Shown here: piece by piece, positions 9,284 through 16,858 of the stretch
Numbering within the stretch: the stretch's first letter is position 1
Layout of the letters: each line of letters opens with the position of its first letter
Translations under genes and position numbers: made by a program
Notes under the pieces: model-generated
The model's database searches: none
What the model saw: only the letters and a program-made list of their open reading frames with translations
Told to the model about the DNA's origin: nothing
Source: Lacticaseibacillus hulanensis
GTDB lineage: Bacteria > Bacillota > Bacilli > Lactobacillales > Lactobacillaceae
NCBI RefSeq assembly: GCF_004010095.1
Contig: NZ_RRYD01000020.1
Coordinates: 1-50,061 of the forward strand
Direction of reading: 5' to 3'
DNA: 50,061 bases

Positions 9284-10240
9284 CTATGCTTTTTGCGGAA
9301 CGAACCAGAAATCCTGGTGGCCCACACTGATTTCGATGCGGTAAGGTTGTTCTTCCATGTCCTCACCATCAATCTGGGCAAATTCCTTGCTGGGGGTGCT
9401 GATTTCGAACCGTGGCGCGCGAACGTGGTGGCGACTCGGGCTCTTTACCGGCTTACCCATGATGGACGCGATGGCCTGCGTGGCGAAGGTGACCAGGTTG
9501 GGCCGGTCAACGACGATGAGGTCGAGTTCGCCGTCGTTCGGCACGGCACCGGGCAGAATGCGCACACCACCACCGAAGTACGGGTGGTTGGTTGTGGTGC
9601 ACAGGTAGGCGTCATTGATACGCTCGGTCTTGCCATTGGCGGAAACCTCAACGGGGAATGGCTTGCGGCGGGTCAAAATCCGGATGACTTGGGCCATGTA
9701 GGCGAGCGAGCCCATGTGCAGGGTGTTAAGCAAAAACTTAGAGGTCGCGTGGTTGGCCGCGTTAACGACTGCCGCGTCGAACCCGATGCCGAAGTTATTA
9801 ACGAAGAAGCCGCGTTTGCCACTTTGGAGTTCGACGTACTGGCCGATGTCCATGGCTACCGGCTTGTCGGCAGTGAGCACCTGGTCTAACGCCTCGAGTG
9901 GTTTGCGGGAAAGGTGCACTCCGCGGGCGAAGTCATTGCCGGAACCACCGGGGATGTACGCGATGGGCAAGTTGTACGGATTGCCGCTCAGGTGGAGGCC
10001 AGTGATGGCTTCGTTGAGTGTCCCGTCACCACCGATTACCAGCACGATGGATCCCTTTGCCGCCTCTGTTTTGGCAATTTGCTGAGCCAGGAGCACGGTG
10101 TGCCGTGGATACTGTGATTCATAGAGCGCAAACTGCACGTCACGTTCCACGAGCGCCTTGCTGATGACATTCCAAACAGCCTTGGCGTTACCGGAACCGG
10201 CAACGGGGTTATAAATAACGTGGAAAAATGGTGTGGACAT
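9284..10240 (-). CDS. Diacylglycerol kinase-family lipid kinase (YegS/BmrU-like)
   Basis: Protein of 318 residues with the DAGK catalytic domain: FHVIYNPVAGSGNA at the N terminus, the nucleotide-binding VIGGDGTLNEAITGL, and the following IPGGSGNDFARGV. The C-terminal half has the YegS-type beta-sandwich with NNFGIGFDAAVV and PNDGELDLIVV. It would phosphorylate a membrane lipid such as diacylglycerol for recycling or signalling. The ATG at 10240 is preferred over the TTG at 10270. It is a single gene with its own terminator; which lipid it acts on is not determined by sequence. Confidence 0.9.
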   Translation of the reverse strand: MSTPFFHVIYNPVAGSGNAKAVWNVISKALVERDVQFALYESQYPRHTVLLAQQIAKTEAAKGSIVLVIGGDGTLNEAITGLHLSGNPYNLPIAYIPGGSGNDFARGVHLSRKPLEALDQVLTADKPVAMDIGQYVELQSGKRGFFVNNFGIGFDAAVVNAANHATSKFLLNTLHMGSLAYMAQVIRILTRRKPFPVEVSANGKTERINDAYLCTTTNHPYFGGGVRILPGAVPNDGELDLIVVDRPNLVTFATQAIASIMGKPVKSPSRHHVRAPRFEISTPSKEFAQIDGEDMEEQPYRIEISVGHQDFWFVPQKA

Positions 10241-10538
10241 GTTCAACCTCGGTCCTGAGTATTTACTCAAAATGATATTTATATTTTAGACATTTTTAGC
10301 GATGAGCGCAAAATTTTTTCATGTGGCAAGTGTCACTCAGTGGCGTAAACTGGGTGGTGTGGGCCGCAAATACGTGCTGCAACTGCGGGCAGAAGCGACT
10401 AAACTGGCGCTTGAGTGCCTGCAGCGGCGGCCTTTTGGGCAATTCAACTACAGCTTGATAGGCAAACTGGCCTGGACGTTTAATAATGCAGATGTTGGTT
10501 AACTGCCAAATGAAATTATTGCTCACGGAGGAAAGATT

Positions 10539-11489
10539 ATGTACGTATTAGACACGCAAAAAATCGGGCGCAAAATCATGACGGCCCGCAAAGAAAAAAA
10601 CATGACCCAACTGGCCCTCGCCGATCAACTCGGCGTCAGCTACCAGGCAATCAGTAATTGGGAACGCGGGCAGTCCGCGCCGGATATTGATAAGCTGCCA
10701 GACTTGGCGCAGGTCCTCGGCATTTCGCTTAACGACCTTTTTGACATGGATGATGCCGACAAGAAGGTTGTGTCAATTCGGCAGGAAGACGCGCCGGTTG
10801 ACGCCACGACGCTCACTGAATTTGCCCCAATGATTAAGCCAGACACGCTGAGCAAGAAGGTGAGTGTCGACGCCGCGGACTTCAGCATTGATGACGTCAA
10901 AACGATTGCGCCATTTGTCAGCGAGGAAACGCTGGTTACGCTGATGAACGAACACGCGGATGCGAACAACTTTAACGAGCTGGTTGTGGTGGCGGCACCA
11001 TTTCTCAGCAAGGAGTACCTCGCGCAGCAGGTGGACGTGCTCCTGGCTGGCAACAAGGAGGTCGACATGCGGACCGCGCGGCGCCTTCTGCCATTTCTGG
11101 ATCAGGAAAAAGTGGACGCACTGCTTGCTCGCCGTGTTGCCCGCGGCGATGTTGATGACACTGAGCTGGTTTATTACTTCCCCTTTGCCAGCAAGAAGGC
11201 TCTCGGCGCAATTGTGAATGAGCACGAGCACGACATTAAGTTCATTCGCAAGGCTGCACCGTTTCTGGAACACGAACGGATTGACCAAATGTTCAAGCAG
11301 GCGGCGACAAAGAAGGACATTTCGCTTAGCGACCTAAATTCGCTGGCGCCGTTTGTATCATCAGGAGTGCTGAAGGACGTGGTGCTGGAACTGATTAATA
11401 ATTCGGAGCACGAGATTAAGCTGCATGACCTGATGGGTTTGCTGCCGTTTCTCGGTGACAACGATATTCTGTCGCTCATTCACAAGTAG
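10539..11489 (+). CDS. XRE-family regulator with tandem helical repeats
   Basis: Protein of 316 residues. Residues 8-65 are a clear Xre/Cro helix-turn-helix (GRKIMTARKEKNMTQLALA, then VSYQAISNWERGQSAPD). The remaining 240 residues are not a known sensor to me but consist of about eight degenerate repeats of 27-31 residues, each with an (A/L)PF(V/L/A) core followed by a charged helix: FAPMI, IAPFV, AAPFL, LLPFL, YFPFA, AAPFL, LAPFV, LLPFL. This predicts an all-helical solenoid, perhaps a protein- or peptide-binding surface. GGAGGA lies just upstream of the ATG. It is monocistronic and its target is unknown. Confidence 0.85.
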   Translation: MYVLDTQKIGRKIMTARKEKNMTQLALADQLGVSYQAISNWERGQSAPDIDKLPDLAQVLGISLNDLFDMDDADKKVVSIRQEDAPVDATTLTEFAPMIKPDTLSKKVSVDAADFSIDDVKTIAPFVSEETLVTLMNEHADANNFNELVVVAAPFLSKEYLAQQVDVLLAGNKEVDMRTARRLLPFLDQEKVDALLARRVARGDVDDTELVYYFPFASKKALGAIVNEHEHDIKFIRKAAPFLEHERIDQMFKQAATKKDISLSDLNSLAPFVSSGVLKDVVLELINNSEHEIKLHDLMGLLPFLGDNDILSLIHK

Positions 11490-11565
11490 AGCCGGCCTGC
11501 GCTAGGTTACTACGGGAAAACGACTGTTGTGGTGGGCGACTTATCCGGGCGTTAGGTGCATCCAT

Positions 11566-12345
11566 CTAGAAACTTGTCGGCATTGCCACGTGCTTTTTGT
11601 AGGTGACCAGCTCATTTACGCCGCAGCTGCGCAGAAGTTGTTTGGCCTGGACAAAGTTGCTCTCGAATTTGGTGCTCGTGTGGGCGTCGCTGCCGAGGGT
11701 CACGAGTCTGCCACCCATTTCCAGGTACCACCTGAGCACCAGTGTGTAGAGTTGCTCATTGTGCCAGCGATACATGGATTTAGTGTTCACCTCAAGGCTC
11801 ATGCCGCGGCTGATGACCAGTTGCAAGATTTCCTTAATGGAACCTTCTGCCCATGCCGTCAGCTCGGTCGGCGTCACGTCGAGTACGCGCAGGCCGTAAT
11901 CAAAATGGGCCAGAACGTCGGCGAAGGTCGTTTGCTGCAGGCCGGCAAGCATGCTCGCGTAGTAGGCTTGCACGTGCGCTTTTGGGTCGAGTTGGGTGAA
12001 GCTGGCGTCCTGGTAATCGTGGTGGCCGTTGTGGTGGAAGCTCAGCAAGATGATGTCGTAATCGTGGGCATCAAGGTAGGCGCGAATTGCGTCCATCCGC
12101 GGCGCGTAATATCCGACCTCGATACCGGTGCGCAGTTTGTTGCCAAATTGAGCAGATAGGCGCTGCTCCTCGGCCACATATTCCGCGTAATCTGGCACGT
12201 CATCAAGGCCGTGATCATCGGGGTTGCTCATTTCAAGGTGTTCAGTCGTCACGAACGGGTTACTCGTTTGGCGCAAGTAGTCGGCAAATTGCGCCTGGGA
12301 ATCAAACGAGAAATGGGTGTGCACGTGCTGGTCAAAGTAGGTCAT
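11566..12345 (-). CDS. PHP-domain phosphatase, histidinol-phosphatase-like
   Basis: Protein of 259 residues of the polymerase-and-histidinol-phosphatase fold. Metal-binding elements are visible: DQHVHTHFSFDS at the N terminus, TTEH, FHHNGH, HFDYGLR and the C-terminal TLGSDAHT. These fit HisJ/HisK-type histidinol phosphatases. No other histidine biosynthesis gene is close, so a different phosphoester substrate is possible. ATG 12345 with AGGAGG at 12352-12357 is the preferred start over the longer frame. Confidence 0.85.
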   Translation of the reverse strand: MTYFDQHVHTHFSFDSQAQFADYLRQTSNPFVTTEHLEMSNPDDHGLDDVPDYAEYVAEEQRLSAQFGNKLRTGIEVGYYAPRMDAIRAYLDAHDYDIILLSFHHNGHHDYQDASFTQLDPKAHVQAYYASMLAGLQQTTFADVLAHFDYGLRVLDVTPTELTAWAEGSIKEILQLVISRGMSLEVNTKSMYRWHNEQLYTLVLRWYLEMGGRLVTLGSDAHTSTKFESNFVQAKQLLRSCGVNELVTYKKHVAMPTSF

Positions 12346-12428
12346 GGGAAGCCTCCTGTGCAAGATATTTGCTTAATTATAGTCTAGACGTCGCGGCAAA
12401 AGAAAACGGTGGGACTGCATACTGGATA

Positions 12429-12476
12429 AATAGAGCGGAAGCAGCCGAATTTAGTTCGGCCACTTCCGCTCTATTT
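12429..12476 (-). terminator. Terminator after first GGDEF gene
   Basis: AATAGAGCGGAAG pairs perfectly with CTTCCGCTCTATT, with an inner CCGAA/TTCGG stem. The T run on either strand is weak, so it may be a bidirectional hairpin between the GGDEF gene and the PHP gene. Confidence 0.65.
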
Positions 12477-12480
12477 GCGC

Positions 12481-13635
12481 TTAATTGATTAGCTGACCAC
12501 AGAGCGTGATGGTGTTCCGTCCGTGGTTTTTCGAATTGTATAGGTGCTTGTCGGCGCGATTGTACACATCGAGGTAGTTTTGGTCATCATCAAGTGTGTG
12601 GTCCTGGCCGAGAGAGATTGTAATGCCAAACTCGGCACCATCATTGGTGGTGAAGTGGAGCTTGGCCATTTCGGTTTTGAGCATGCGGGCAAAACGTGCC
12701 GCACGGTTCAAGTCGTCATCAACACCGAACACGATGATACTGAATTCCTCACCGCCAGTCCGGTACGTCTTGGCGGGGTAGCCGGTTGTCTCGACTAACT
12801 CATTGAGGCGCGCTGAGACGGCAGTGAGCACTGCGTTGCCAACCAGATGGCCGTATTTATCATTAATCCGTTTGAAGTGATCGATATCAAACGTGAACAG
12901 GGAGATGTGTTTTTGCGCAGCCGCCATCCGTATGAAGGCATCGTGCAGGTCGGCGTCGAACATGCGGAAATTATTCAGCTTCGTCAGGTCGTCGACTTGG
13001 CCCTCCTTGCGCAGCCGCAATTCGCGCGCACGGCGGTTCACCAGCAGATTGTGGATGCTGCCCATGATGATGACGGTGAGTGCAAGGGTACCGATTTGCC
13101 ACGGCCAGCCAACGACGATGTTGCCAACGGAATGGTAATTCGCAAACATGAGTGGTGCAACAAAAACGCCGGTAAAGGGAAGGTAGAAGTAGGCGTGGCG
13201 ACTAATGGGTTCGTAAAAGTAGTTCCCAAAGGCCATGGTGATGATGGTGATTGCGGCCAGCGGTGGCCATTCACTGATTGGGACCCCGGCAAGGAAGTGG
13301 TACCACAGCGTGAGCAATGCGGTGGTGCTCCAAAACATTGGGCGGCTGCGACCATCGCCTAGCAGGGCGTAGACAATTGCCGTGGCCTGAAAGTTCAGGT
13401 AGTTCCACCCGTAGCCGACTGGCGTTAGGGCCTCACTTCTACCCCAAACGGAGGCGAAGTGGAAGATGATGAGCACGAACCACAGCGCTGCAATTTCAAT
13501 CCACTGCCGATTTTTGAGTATCCATGGATTGTTGATGTGCGGAGTTTCGCGGAGCCACGTAAACAACACACCAAAGGCAACCAGGACGGCCTGATTTGTG
13601 ATAAATGTTGTTATGCGTAAGCCCCAAATAACCAT
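12481..13635 (-). CDS. Membrane diguanylate cyclase-like GGDEF protein (first of three)
   Basis: Protein of 384 residues: about six membrane helices in residues 5-200, then a GGDEF domain from about residue 213 (DDLTKLNNFRMF). The active-site loop is YRTGGEEFSI (GGEEF, 294-298); the metal-binding Asp (FDIDHFKRIND, 249-259) and the C-terminal YNRADKHLYNSKNHGRN are intact. No RxxD inhibitory site precedes the loop. The guanine-reading Asp of the GHxxGD motif is Asn (GHLVGN, N267). Start at ATG 13635 is set by GAGGTGG six bases upstream. Expected product is c-di-GMP or a related cyclic dinucleotide. The two genes upstream on the same strand are paralogues. Confidence 0.9.
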   Translation of the reverse strand: MVIWGLRITTFITNQAVLVAFGVLFTWLRETPHINNPWILKNRQWIEIAALWFVLIIFHFASVWGRSEALTPVGYGWNYLNFQATAIVYALLGDGRSRPMFWSTTALLTLWYHFLAGVPISEWPPLAAITIITMAFGNYFYEPISRHAYFYLPFTGVFVAPLMFANYHSVGNIVVGWPWQIGTLALTVIIMGSIHNLLVNRRARELRLRKEGQVDDLTKLNNFRMFDADLHDAFIRMAAAQKHISLFTFDIDHFKRINDKYGHLVGNAVLTAVSARLNELVETTGYPAKTYRTGGEEFSIIVFGVDDDLNRAARFARMLKTEMAKLHFTTNDGAEFGITISLGQDHTLDDDQNYLDVYNRADKHLYNSKNHGRNTITLCGQLIN

Positions 13636-13674
13636 CAATGTCCACCTCACCGTCATCTATTTAGGGATTTTATC

Positions 13675-13689
13675 ATGAAAGCGCTAATA
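13675..13689 (-). promoter_or_regulatory. Possible cre site at the first GGDEF promoter
   Basis: ATGAAAGCGCTAATA matches the catabolite-response consensus with one mismatch (read on the plus strand; the site is near-symmetrical) and sits just upstream of an AT-rich TAAAAT -10-like sequence. This hints at carbon control of the cyclase; weak. Confidence 0.3.
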
Positions 13690-13743
13690 TTGTTAGAAAA
13701 ACTATGTTTCGCGATAACGTATGGTTACTAGAAGCAGTTGCGG

Positions 13744-14880
13744 CTACTGGATTGTAATTCCGCGAACGGTAATCTTGTTACGACCCCGGTTCTTCGAGTT
13801 GTAGAGGAACTTGTCGGCACGGTTGTACACGTCGAGGTAATTCTGGTCATCGTCTTGAACGCGGTCTTGCCCCATGGAAATAGTCAGTTGGAATTCGGTG
13901 CCATCGGGGGCGCTGAAGCGTAATTTTTCAATTTCCTGTTTGACGAGCTTGGCCGTGCTGACCGCAACGGCGAAGTTCTCCTCAATATCAAACGTGATGA
14001 AGGTAAACTCCTCGCCGCCCGTCCGGTAACACCGAGCTTCGTAACTGAGGGTTTCCGTCACTTCAAGCAGGCGGTGCGCCACCGCGTGCAGAACGTCGTT
14101 GCCAACAAGGTGTCCATACTTGTCGTTAATCCGTTTGAAGTGGTCAATGTCGAACGTGTACAGTGCAAACTTCTTGTGGGTGGCGCGCATGCGGATAAAT
14201 TCGTTTTGTAAATCCGAATCGAACACGCGGAAGTTATTCAACTGCGTGAGTTCGTCGATGGTGGCCTCGGTGACAAGTGTGGCTTGGCGCTGGCGGTTGC
14301 GTTTGAGCTGGTGGTAGATAATCCACAAGATGGTTAGCAAAATAGCGTAGTTAAAGAGGAGCCACGGCCAACCAATATCAATACCATTCAGCGAAATCAG
14401 GTTGGCAATGTAAAATGGCAGTGCAAACAGGTAACCAAATGGGAAAAACAGGTAAACGTGCTTCAGAATCACATCGCTGTAGCGGTATAACAACCACATG
14501 GTGAAGATGGTGGCCAGCTCTAGGAAAACCCACTCATCCACGCGTGGCATCCACCAGTACCACACCGTCAGCAGGGCAATCAGGCTCCAAAAAACGTGGC
14601 GTGGTGGCCGGTCGAACAGCGCGTAGATAATGACGGCGATTTGGCAGTTCATGTAGTTCCAGCCAAAGCCGACCGGGTTTTTGGCGTCAGCCATGCTCAA
14701 AACGGAGGCGAAGTGGAACAGAAGCAGTACGGCCCAGGCCAGCGTGCCCAGCAAAAAAGCACGTGATTTCACAAGCTTAGTCTTTTTGGTGTTAAGCAGC
14801 CATGTGTACAAGAAGGTATAGGCCACCAAAACGGCGCTGTTGGTAATGAACGTGGTTATCCGTAATCCCCAAGTTACCAT
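13744..14880 (-). CDS. Membrane diguanylate cyclase-like GGDEF protein (second of three)
   Basis: Protein of 378 residues, closely related to its neighbours. The membrane half shares the opening WGLRITTFITN, then FHFASVL and GFGWNYMNCQ with the other two copies, indicating one sensor family with about six helices. The GGDEF domain begins near residue 207; FDIDHFKRIND and CYRTGGEEFTF (GGEEF 288-292) are intact, and the specificity position is Asn (GHLVGN, N261). GGGGGT precedes the ATG. The 108-bp gap to the next gene suggests separate or loosely linked transcription. Confidence 0.9.
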   Translation of the reverse strand: MVTWGLRITTFITNSAVLVAYTFLYTWLLNTKKTKLVKSRAFLLGTLAWAVLLLFHFASVLSMADAKNPVGFGWNYMNCQIAVIIYALFDRPPRHVFWSLIALLTVWYWWMPRVDEWVFLELATIFTMWLLYRYSDVILKHVYLFFPFGYLFALPFYIANLISLNGIDIGWPWLLFNYAILLTILWIIYHQLKRNRQRQATLVTEATIDELTQLNNFRVFDSDLQNEFIRMRATHKKFALYTFDIDHFKRINDKYGHLVGNDVLHAVAHRLLEVTETLSYEARCYRTGGEEFTFITFDIEENFAVAVSTAKLVKQEIEKLRFSAPDGTEFQLTISMGQDRVQDDDQNYLDVYNRADKFLYNSKNRGRNKITVRGITIQ

Positions 14881-15090
14881 GTGCTACCCCCGGTTCAGGT
14901 GGGGGTGGCTGCACTAGGCACCAGCCACTACACCTAAACGATACAAATCATACATAACCACCTTAATATTACCACATAAATATTGTTATTAAAGGGCTTC
15001 CAATAAGCTTGCTTGCGCGGTTTGGCCGGTTGTTCAGTGGTACACATTATTTTCGTTTTACGGTTGGGATTAGCACGTGATTCTTCGTAC

Positions 15091-15132
15091 AAAAAAAGCC
15101 CACACAAAGATGAAATTAACTTTGTGCGGGAC
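15091..15132 (-). terminator. Terminator after third GGDEF gene
   Basis: On the minus strand CCGCACAAAG pairs with CTTTGTGTGGG and is followed by seven Ts, a canonical intrinsic terminator placed 10 bp after the stop codon. Confidence 0.9.
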
Positions 15133-15141
15133 TCAATTGTT

Positions 15142-16278
15142 TTACCGAAGCGTGACCCCACGAATTGTGAGGGCGTCACGGCCGTTGTTCTTGGAACTGT
15201 ACAGGTACTGGTCGGCCCGGTTGTAAATGTCGAGGTAGTTCTTGTCGTCAGCCGTAGCTCGGTCTTGACCCAAGGAAATGGTAATGTGGACCGTATCGCC
15301 GTTGAACGTGAAGCTGAGTTGGCTTAGCTTTTTGCTAATTTCCCGAGAGATTTCGGTTGCCCGGTCCATGCTCTCCACAACGTCGAAGAGAAGAATACTG
15401 AATTCTTCCCCGCCGGTGCGGTAGGTGCGCGCCTCGTATTCAATGTTGCCCGTAATTTCGCGTAGCTGCTGGGAGACGGCCTTCAGAACCTCGTTGCCGG
15501 CAAGGTGCCCATAACGGTCGTTGATGCGCTTGAAGTGGTCAATGTCGAGTGTGTACAGTGCGTAAAGCTCTTGATGATCAACGTAGCGATTGTACGCGGC
15601 GTGCAGGTCGGCATCGAAACTGCGGAAGTTGGCGATTTGGGTGAGGTCGTCGATGGTCGCGTCGTGGACCAACTCGGATTCCTGCTCGGAGTGCATGGTT
15701 AGCCGGCTATTAAGCTCCCAGATTGTTGCCAGGATGATGAACATCGAGGCTATCTGCCAAATCCAGCCGACGTCAATCCCCTTCAGGCCGTAGTAGTTCG
15801 CGATGAAAAACGGGGTCGAGAGCAGAAAACCAACAATGTAGAACCGCAGACGACTGTGCGCGATGAGGTGAGTGTAGCGTTGAATTGCCCAGAAGAGGAT
15901 CAAGGTCGAGATGGTGATGGGGACCCAGAATCTGAAAGCGGGCATCCAGACGAACCAAATGGCAATTATGGCGATTAATGAAATGAGCATCGACCGGGTG
16001 CGCGTGGATAATAGCGCATAGTAAATCGTTGCAATTTGGAAGTTGAGGAAGGTCCACCCATACCCAATGGAGTTCTGCTGATTCATGATGCTCAGCACCG
16101 ATGATGTGTGGAAGAAAAGGAGGAATGCAACGGTAACCAGAATGAGCAGGGCGTTTCGATATTTACCGGTCCATTCCAGCTTTTCGTTGGTTTGCAGCCA
16201 ATCGTATAAATAGATGAATGCCAGCAAAACAATGAAGTTTGTTAAAAATGTTGTCACACGTAATCCAACCGCGGCCAT
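15142..16278 (-). CDS. Membrane diguanylate cyclase-like GGDEF protein (third of three)
   Basis: Protein of 378 residues with the same design: about six membrane helices (residues 5-190), then a GGDEF domain from about residue 207 (ATIDDLTQIANFRSF). LDIDHFKRIND and TYRTGGEEFSI (GGEEF 289-293) are intact; the guanine-contact position is Asn (GHLAGN, N262) and there is no RxxD inhibitory site. A GGGGAGAGGGGG ribosome site precedes the ATG. It has its own promoter and terminator, so the three paralogues can be expressed independently. Confidence 0.9.
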   Translation of the reverse strand: MAAVGLRVTTFLTNFIVLLAFIYLYDWLQTNEKLEWTGKYRNALLILVTVAFLLFFHTSSVLSIMNQQNSIGYGWTFLNFQIATIYYALLSTRTRSMLISLIAIIAIWFVWMPAFRFWVPITISTLILFWAIQRYTHLIAHSRLRFYIVGFLLSTPFFIANYYGLKGIDVGWIWQIASMFIILATIWELNSRLTMHSEQESELVHDATIDDLTQIANFRSFDADLHAAYNRYVDHQELYALYTLDIDHFKRINDRYGHLAGNEVLKAVSQQLREITGNIEYEARTYRTGGEEFSILLFDVVESMDRATEISREISKKLSQLSFTFNGDTVHITISLGQDRATADDKNYLDIYNRADQYLYSSKNNGRDALTIRGVTLR

Positions 16279-16319
16279 GTTATTCCCCCTCTCCCCTTAC
16301 ATATCAGTTTCAGTTCACA

Positions 16320-16325
16320 ATTATA
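16320..16325 (-). promoter_or_regulatory. Extended -10 promoter of third GGDEF gene
   Basis: The minus strand reads TGCTATAAT 42 bp upstream of the start codon, an extended -10 element with a perfect TATAAT. No good -35 is seen at 17 bp, as is common for TGn promoters. Confidence 0.55.
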
Positions 16326-16412
16326 GCACAAGAGGTGGCTGTCTACCTCCTTTTTTGCATGGAATAGCTTGAAATGTTTTCATCGGAATACCGTTATTTC
16401 ATTGATAGTTAC

Positions 16413-16446
16413 AGAAAAAACCCACCATGCTGGTGGGCTTTTTCTG
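16413..16446. terminator. Bidirectional terminator between brnQ and GGDEF cluster
   Basis: CCCACC and GGTGGG pair around a five-base loop, flanked by A runs and T runs on both strands. It insulates the GGDEF promoter from brnQ read-through. Confidence 0.85.
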
Positions 16447-16639
16447 GTATTGGTATAGGTTAATTCAGAAGACGTTTCAGTGGCTAACTTTCGGGAAATC
16501 TCCGAATGCTTAGCCCGAAACATTGTGGTTTGGTTTTGCGGTGACAAATTCCGATTCATTGTCTCAGTAGGTGGTAGTTGTATTCGCCTTTCAAATAAAT
16601 GATTGGGAAAATGTGTAGGTGAATTATGCTTTGGTTTTA

Positions 16640-16855
16640 TTCACGGTAATGCTCAAAAGATTGTGGGTGACTACGCTTTGTGTGATAGTCGAGCTGCGTG
16701 AGGCAGAAGTCTGCGGCTAGCACGTCCCCAAAAAAGATTGCAAAAAGCACAATCTTGTTTGCGGCCACGCTAGCCAATTGCACTCACCGATTTATCGGTG
16801 TTAGTGCAATGGACATCGAAGAGTCCTCAACTTCTAAACGCCTCACTCCGCTCTG
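16640..16855 (-). repeat. Long palindromic repeat element, copy after brnQ
   Basis: Read on the minus strand it begins CAGAGCGGAG only three bases after the brnQ stop codon. Outer arms GTGAGGC and AGAAGT pair with ACTTCT and GCCTCAC, enclosing two internal hairpins; the closing part reads GCAGCTCGACTA, and the tail ends TTTTGAGCATTACCGTGA. Both ends match the element between livH and livM, while the paired arms differ but remain complementary. This compensation points to a conserved folded structure. The tail also holds the start of a second, truncated unit (CACAAAGCG, CACCC). Confidence 0.75.
16729..16757 (-). terminator. Terminator-like hairpin inside the palindromic element
   Basis: The minus strand shows AAGATTG and CAATCTT around a short T-rich loop, then TTTT. 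It is the first good terminator after brnQ, about 100 bp past its stop. Confidence 0.6.
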
Positions 16856-16858
16856 TGA

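Noticed and set aside
10296-10526. 76-codon minus-strand frame (and a 66-codon plus-strand frame) between the lipid kinase and XRE genes
   Set aside because: GTG start without a ribosome site, no domain recognised, and the region should hold divergent promoters.
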